A DNA stretch of 6,001 nt from Schaedlerella sp. (GTDB taxonomy: Bacteria > Bacillota > Clostridia > Lachnospirales > Lachnospiraceae), in NCBI GenBank assembly GCA_020024595.1, contig JAHHTO010000147.1, positions 1 to 6,001 on the forward strand, given 5' to 3'. The notes beneath the pieces were generated by a model. The model was not told where the DNA came from and searched no databases. It worked only from the letters and a program-made list of their open reading frames with translations. The position numbers were made by a program, and so were the translations under genes. Shown piece by piece: positions 5,713-6,001 of the stretch (its first letter is position 1; each line of letters opens with the position of its first letter).

Positions 5713-6001
5713 AGCCGCAAACTTCCTTTATAATTCATAAAAATATTTTGTGTGGCATCCAATTTGTTTCTACTAATTGGAATACATATATCATTCCGCA
5801 GCAACAGTTGACTCCTCCCAATCACCCTAACATATTGACAATTAACGAGATAGCTGGCATGACAACGAACAAAAAAATCACAATCCAACTGTTTTTCTAT
5901 ATCATTTAACTTTCCGCGAAAGCGATATGTTTCATCCTGCATATGCAGGAAAATATAATGATCTTTACTTTCAAAATAGAGGATCTCTGGCAGCATAAAA
6001 C
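5709..6001 (-). CDS. LytTR-family response regulator, C-terminal DNA-binding domain (partial, 5' end outside window)
   Basis: About 96 residues are seen and the frame stays open through the right edge, so the receiver domain lies outside. The visible part is an almost complete LytTR domain: 'EILYFESKDHYIFLHM', then 'YRFRGKLNDIEKQL', the highly typical 'FFVRCHASYLVNCQYVRVI', and 'ICIPISRNKLDATQNIFMNY'. LytTR domains bind direct repeats upstream of regulated promoters, as in AgrA. The Met at 5996 is internal, since a Phe codon precedes it in frame and the conserved domain starts upstream. The stop TGA (5709-5711) shares bases with the kinase start (4-nt overlap), which shows that regulator and kinase are one operon and cognate partners. 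Confidence 0.9.
   Translation of the reverse strand, partial: FMLPEILYFESKDHYIFLHMQDETYRFRGKLNDIEKQLDCDFFVRCHASYLVNCQYVRVIGRSQLLLRNDICIPISRNKLDATQNIFMNYKGSLRL

Overview
The window looks like Firmicutes DNA, most likely from a gut-type Clostridia (Lachnospiraceae/Oscillospiraceae grade). This rests on moderate to low GC, strong AGGAGG-type ribosome sites, two LytTR-type response regulators, an AgrC-like (HPK10/GHKL) sensor kinase, a small clostridial-style HTH protein and an IS200/IS605-like structured repeat. All supported genes are on the minus strand, so the window is best read from right to left. No rRNA, tRNA or CRISPR was seen.

Right edge (6001 to 4405): the C-terminal LytTR DNA-binding half of a response regulator runs in from outside the window. 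It overlaps a 435-residue membrane-bound GHKL histidine kinase by 4 nt. The pair forms an Agr/Bln-type peptide-sensing two-component system. No peptide precursor gene is visible in the window. Between the kinase and the next operon (about 4297 to 4060) lies a dense block of hairpins framed by two nearly identical 19-nt palindromes. It is read as a transposase-less IS200/IS605-derived element, possibly keeping an omega-RNA-like fold.

Middle (4022 to 1075): a candidate promoter leads a two-gene operon. The first gene encodes a 529-residue membrane-anchored protein of unknown function with a GTG start and strong RBS. After 23 nt comes a 413-residue Sel1/TPR-repeat protein. This pair is the least explained coding unit here. 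Sel1 proteins are scaffolds, so a complex at the membrane is plausible but unproven.

Left part (1074 to 1): a gene-free stretch carries short phased direct repeats, a 12-bp match to the expected 3' end of guaA (a known integration target for genomic islands in Firmicutes) and several dyads. It ends in a near-consensus sigma-A promoter. That promoter drives a 66-residue HTH protein, whose end overlaps the start of a second response regulator by 29 nt; this regulator is cut by the window edge after its receiver domain. The guaA-like core suggests that the window crosses the boundary of an integrated element, with the Sel1/membrane operon and the Agr-like system on one side and the HTH/regulator operon on the other. 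This is inference, because neither guaA nor an integrase is in the window.
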